Below are positions 61,343-64,000 of a stretch of 64,000 bases of DNA, one piece after another. The notes below the pieces were generated by a model. The model worked only from the letters and a program-made list of their open reading frames with translations. It did not search any database and was not told the DNA's origin. Made by a program: the position numbers and the translations under genes. This DNA comes from SB21 sp964415295 (GTDB taxonomy: Bacteria; CLD3; SB21), in assembly GCA_964415295.1 (NCBI GenBank), contig CAYPYN010000005.1, forward strand, positions 62,001-126,000. Reading direction: 5' to 3'. The number at the start of each line of letters is the position of its first letter. Position 1 is the first letter of the stretch.

Positions 61343-61795
61343 ATGATAATAGCTATCGGTTGCGACCACGGAGGTTTTCCTCTCAAGCAAACCGTCATTG
61401 ATACCGTCACCAAAGCGGGGCATACTACCATTGATCTGGGCACCCATTCGACGGAAGCCGTGGATTATCCCGATTATTCGGAAGCTGTGGCCAAAGCGGT
61501 CATCGGCGGCCAAGCCGACCGCGGCATTGTAATTTGCGGAAGCGGAGTGGGCGCAACGGTAGCCGCTAATAAGTTCAAGGGTATCCGTGCCGGCCTATGC
61601 CATGATACGTTTTCCGCGCGGCAGGGTGTCGAAGATGACGACATGAATATTCTCACGCTGGGCGCCCGCATCATCGGACCGCTTCTGGCCATCGAGATCG
61701 TCCAGGCATTCCTCAAAGCACAATTTTCAAATGCGGAACGCCATCTGCGCAGGCTTAACAAAGTCAAAGGTTTTGAGGAACGATTCGGGAAATAA
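61343..61795 (+). CDS. rpiB: Ribose-5-phosphate isomerase B
   Basis: 150-residue enzyme of the pentose phosphate pathway interconverting ribose-5-phosphate and ribulose-5-phosphate. CDHGGFPLK, the Cys of ICGSGVGATVAANK (active-site thiol) and HDTFSARQGVEDDDMNIL are the family blocks. AGGAGG lies six bases upstream. Related LacA/LacB proteins exist but the sequence is RpiB-like. Confidence 0.95.
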   Translation: MIIAIGCDHGGFPLKQTVIDTVTKAGHTTIDLGTHSTEAVDYPDYSEAVAKAVIGGQADRGIVICGSGVGATVAANKFKGIRAGLCHDTFSARQGVEDDDMNILTLGARIIGPLLAIEIVQAFLKAQFSNAERHLRRLNKVKGFEERFGK

Positions 61796-61893
61796 TTCGT
61801 ACTGGCAAGGATCAGCGACACAGAGTTCTGAATAAAAGATCTTTTTGCATAGGGCCTTACGTCTTCACGGTCAAACCAAACATGAGGGAAAGC

Positions 61894-62988
61894 ATGGAAA
61901 AACCGTATCCACCGGTCTATTACTCCGATTACCTTGAACTCGCCCAATTGCTCTCAAGTCAGCATCCGAAAAGTTCCGAATACGGCAAACCCGCCCACGA
62001 TGAGATGCTTTTTATCATCGTTCACCAGGCCTACGAATTATGGTTCAAACAGATCCTTCACGAACTGGATTCCGTGATCCGTTTGTTCGAACGTGACTAC
62101 GTAGATGAGAAGAATATCGGCTTAGCGGTCGCCCGGCTCCTGCGTATCACGGAGATCCAAAAGATACTGATTGACCAGCTCCGTATCCTTGAAACTATGA
62201 CGCCTATGGATTTTCTGGAATTCCGTGACTACCTCGTACCGGCCTCCGGTTTTCAAAGCATCCAATTCCGTCTTATTGAGAACAAACTCGGACTTCAGCA
62301 CAAACAGCGACTGCAATACAACGAAAGTCCTTACTACAGCCGTTTGTCGAAGGAACACCAGGATCTGCTGAAAGCCTCGGAAAGTCAAAAGCCGATGCTG
62401 GGGTTGCTGGAAAGTTGGCTTGAACGCACGCCATTCCTTGAATTTGGCCACTTTAATTTTTGGAACGATTACCGCAACTCGGTTATTAGGATGCTGGAAG
62501 ACGATAGAAAGATCATTGAGAAAAACAAAACCTCCACAGAGTCTGAAAAAGCACAGCAACTTGGTCAGTTGAAGAGTACGCAGGAAAGTTTTGAAGCCTT
62601 GTTCGACGAGGCCAAACACAACCAATTGATCGAAAGCGGTCACCGAAGACTTTCCTACCGCGCTACGCAGGCGGCTTTATTGATTTTCCTGTATCGCGAT
62701 CAGCCAATCCTGCATCTGCCATACCGGCTTTTGACCGCGCTGATCGATATTGATGAACTTTTTACAACTTGGCGTTACCGGCACGTGCTGATGGTACAGC
62801 GGATGATCGGAACCAAGATAGGAACGGGTGGCTCATCCGGCTACCAATATCTTAAAGCCACTTCCGAGCAACACAAGATCTTCACGGACCTCTTTAATCT
62901 TTCGACGTTCCTGATTCCCCGGTCGGCCTTGCCGAAACTACCCGAGGACGTGGAACAGAACCTGGGTTTTTACTATTCTAAGAAATGA
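61894..62988 (+). CDS. kynA: Tryptophan 2,3-dioxygenase
   Basis: About 364 residues from the ATG at 61894 (GAGGGAAAGC upstream); the frame opens at 61882. Haem enzyme converting tryptophan to N-formylkynurenine. DEMLFIIVHQAYELWFKQI, WRYRHVLMVQRMIGTKIGTGGSSGYQYL (haem His and substrate loop) and the C-terminal DLFNLSTFLIP-type end are seen. Bacterial TDO is usually about 280-300 residues; here the length is nearer to the eukaryotic form, with an insertion around residues 160-240. No other kynurenine-pathway gene is in the window. Confidence 0.92.
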   Translation: MEKPYPPVYYSDYLELAQLLSSQHPKSSEYGKPAHDEMLFIIVHQAYELWFKQILHELDSVIRLFERDYVDEKNIGLAVARLLRITEIQKILIDQLRILETMTPMDFLEFRDYLVPASGFQSIQFRLIENKLGLQHKQRLQYNESPYYSRLSKEHQDLLKASESQKPMLGLLESWLERTPFLEFGHFNFWNDYRNSVIRMLEDDRKIIEKNKTSTESEKAQQLGQLKSTQESFEALFDEAKHNQLIESGHRRLSYRATQAALLIFLYRDQPILHLPYRLLTALIDIDELFTTWRYRHVLMVQRMIGTKIGTGGSSGYQYLKATSEQHKIFTDLFNLSTFLIPRSALPKLPEDVEQNLGFYYSKK

Positions 62989-63022
62989 ACAGCTCTGCAC
63001 GGCTAAAAAGGAAAAGTCAATT

Positions 63023-63051
63023 TTGACACTGTTAAATATTTTGTGTTATAT
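63023..63051 (+). promoter_or_regulatory. Promoter of the RnfC/PduS-like gene
   Basis: Perfect TTGACA at 63023-63028, 17 bases, TTATAT at 63046-63051; leader about 23 bases. Confidence 0.65.
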
Positions 63052-63081
63052 GTTTCTTGTTAATAAGTATATTACACAGTC

Positions 63082-64000
63082 ATGAGCGTTGTAGAAAAGA
63101 TAAAGAAAGCCGGTGTGGTAGGTGCGGGCGGTGCCGGATTCCCGACACATATTAAAGCCGGCTCCAAAGTGGATACCGTAATAGCCAACGGCGCCGAATG
63201 CGAACCATTGCTTCATAAGGATTACGAAGTGATGGTGCATTACCCGGAAGAAGTGGTCCGCGGTCTCAGGCACGTCATGGAGTCTACGGGCGCCAAACAA
63301 GGTATAATAGGAATAAAGGAGAAAAACCAGGACGCCGTTCAGGCAATAGAAAGGCACTTAGTTCCCGGTATTCGTATCCATCTATTAGGGGATTTTTATC
63401 CTTCGGGAGACGAGTACGTACTGGTATACGAGACCACCAAGCGTCTCATACCTCCGCAGGGTATCCCTCTGCAAGTCGGTATCGTGGTCAATAATGTTGA
63501 GACCTTTTATAATGTCTCGTTGGCGATGGACGGTAAACCGGTGACTGAGAAGTTCATCACCGTTGCCGGCGCAGTCAATAAACCTTTTACGGGTATCGTT
63601 CCGATCGGTATGAAATTCAAAGACGTACTGGAGTACGCCGGCGGAGCCAGCGTTCCGGATTTCGGCATCTTTGTCAGCGGCATCATGATGGGTTCGCTTG
63701 AATTCAATCTAAATAAGACGATCACCAAGACCTGCGCCGGACTGGTGGTGCTTCCAAGGGATCACAAGCTCGTAGAGCGTAAATCGCTGCCGGAAAAAGC
63801 GATGCACAGTATCGGTAAATCCGCCTGCGACCAATGCAGTTATTGTACGGAACTATGTCCGCGATATATTTTAGGCTACGATATCCAACCGCACAAGGTC
63901 ATGCGCAGTCTTGGTTTCACCAAGACCGGCGAGGCCTACTGGAATCAATTTGCTTCGCTTTGCTGCGCCTGCGGGCTGTGCACTTTGTACGCGTGCCCTG
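63082..64000 (+). CDS. RnfC/PduS-like Fe-S electron-transfer protein (C-terminus cut by window edge)
   Basis: About 306 residues visible, read by hand on the plus strand. The N-terminus has AGVVGAGGAGFPTHIK, the glycine loop shared by RnfC, PduS and the NuoF flavin site, then ANGAECEPLL. An SLBB-like region lies at about 150-200. Two 4Fe-4S ligand sets follow: SACDQCSYCTELCP and CCACGLCTLYACP at the edge. PduS reduces cobalamin in propanediol microcompartments and RnfC is part of a Na+/H+-pumping complex; without the following genes these cannot be separated. No ribosome site is clear at the ATG at 63082. Confidence 0.85.
   Translation, partial: MSVVEKIKKAGVVGAGGAGFPTHIKAGSKVDTVIANGAECEPLLHKDYEVMVHYPEEVVRGLRHVMESTGAKQGIIGIKEKNQDAVQAIERHLVPGIRIHLLGDFYPSGDEYVLVYETTKRLIPPQGIPLQVGIVVNNVETFYNVSLAMDGKPVTEKFITVAGAVNKPFTGIVPIGMKFKDVLEYAGGASVPDFGIFVSGIMMGSLEFNLNKTITKTCAGLVVLPRDHKLVERKSLPEKAMHSIGKSACDQCSYCTELCPRYILGYDIQPHKVMRSLGFTKTGEAYWNQFASLCCACGLCTLYACP

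Noticed and set aside
1..64000. tRNA, rRNA, CRISPR arrays, insertion sequences, prophage genes
   Set aside because: No cloverleaf-like stretch, direct-repeat array, transposase, integrase or phage structural gene was seen; gaps between genes are short and mostly explained by promoters and terminators. A covariance-model search was not possible.

Overview
The window is a gene-dense stretch of bacterial chromosome. No gap between genes exceeds about 200 bases. I see no rRNA, tRNA, insertion sequence, prophage or CRISPR array. Several marks point to a Gram-negative member of the Fibrobacteres-Chlorobi-Bacteroidetes (FCB) assemblage or a neighbouring uncultured lineage such as KSB1 or Calditrichota: two GWxTD-domain secreted proteins, an LptE-type lipoprotein, outer-membrane beta-barrels, periplasmic PD40/TolB-like propellers, an rpoZ-coaBC pair and mutS2. 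This placement is inference. Promoters nevertheless look like ordinary sigma-70 sites: many gene starts are preceded by TTGNNN, about 17 bases, then a TA-rich -10 box. Ribosome binding sites (AGGAG, AAAGGA) are common and often favour a start other than the longest one, including TTG and GTG.

Layout. 1-4.0 kb (minus): acyltransferase, MFS exporter and a cut-off M1 peptidase. 4.1-6.5 kb (plus): LOG-family protein and an LPP20/DUF4384 envelope protein. 6.5-8.7 kb: HAD phosphatase and a TPR/PD40 protein. 8.7-11.7 kb (minus): marR, a catechol-dioxygenase-like VOC protein, pirin and a fumarylacetoacetate-hydrolase-family protein. This looks like an aromatic or quinone response operon, with two matching 19-bp operator-like sites. 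11.8-15.0 kb: peptide deformylase, a second M1 peptidase and a DUF1028/TPR protein. 15-19 kb: a secreted unknown, a BaiN/HI0933 flavoprotein, PhoD-like phosphatase, GNAT and SDR. 19.3-25.3 kb (plus): gmk, a sigma-54 activator without a sensor domain, lptE, a membrane glycosyltransferase and a long acidic TPR protein with degenerate repeats.

25.4-31.9 kb holds gcvH and gcvP with a hybrid histidine kinase and a REC-GGDEF protein between them. The REC-GGDEF protein has lost key residues in both domains. 32-36.1 kb: rpoZ, coaBC, gltX and a CDF metal transporter. 36.1-41.7 kb (minus): a PpiD/SurA-like chaperone with clpS, two outer-membrane barrels, a cytoplasmic subtilase carrying a glycogen-binding-like domain, and rpsU. 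41.9-51.2 kb (plus): a UshA-like protein with altered metal ligands, then rimO, GWxTD, THEP1-type NTPase, era, a small lipoprotein, moeA and mutS2. 51.2-57.6 kb (minus): lpdA, engB, a second GWxTD protein, asnS, a PD40 lipoprotein and an unknown. 57.7-64 kb (plus): FmdB-type zinc ribbon, PLP decarboxylase, a run of small unknown proteins, a 7Fe ferredoxin, rpiB, tryptophan 2,3-dioxygenase and the start of an RnfC/PduS-like protein.

Most of the content is housekeeping. The most interesting parts are the twin operators of the marR operon, the degenerate signalling pair inside the glycine-cleavage locus, the subtilase-CBM48 fusion just after the rpsU terminator, the repeat-bearing acidic TPR protein, and the small-protein cluster near 59.5-60.8 kb.
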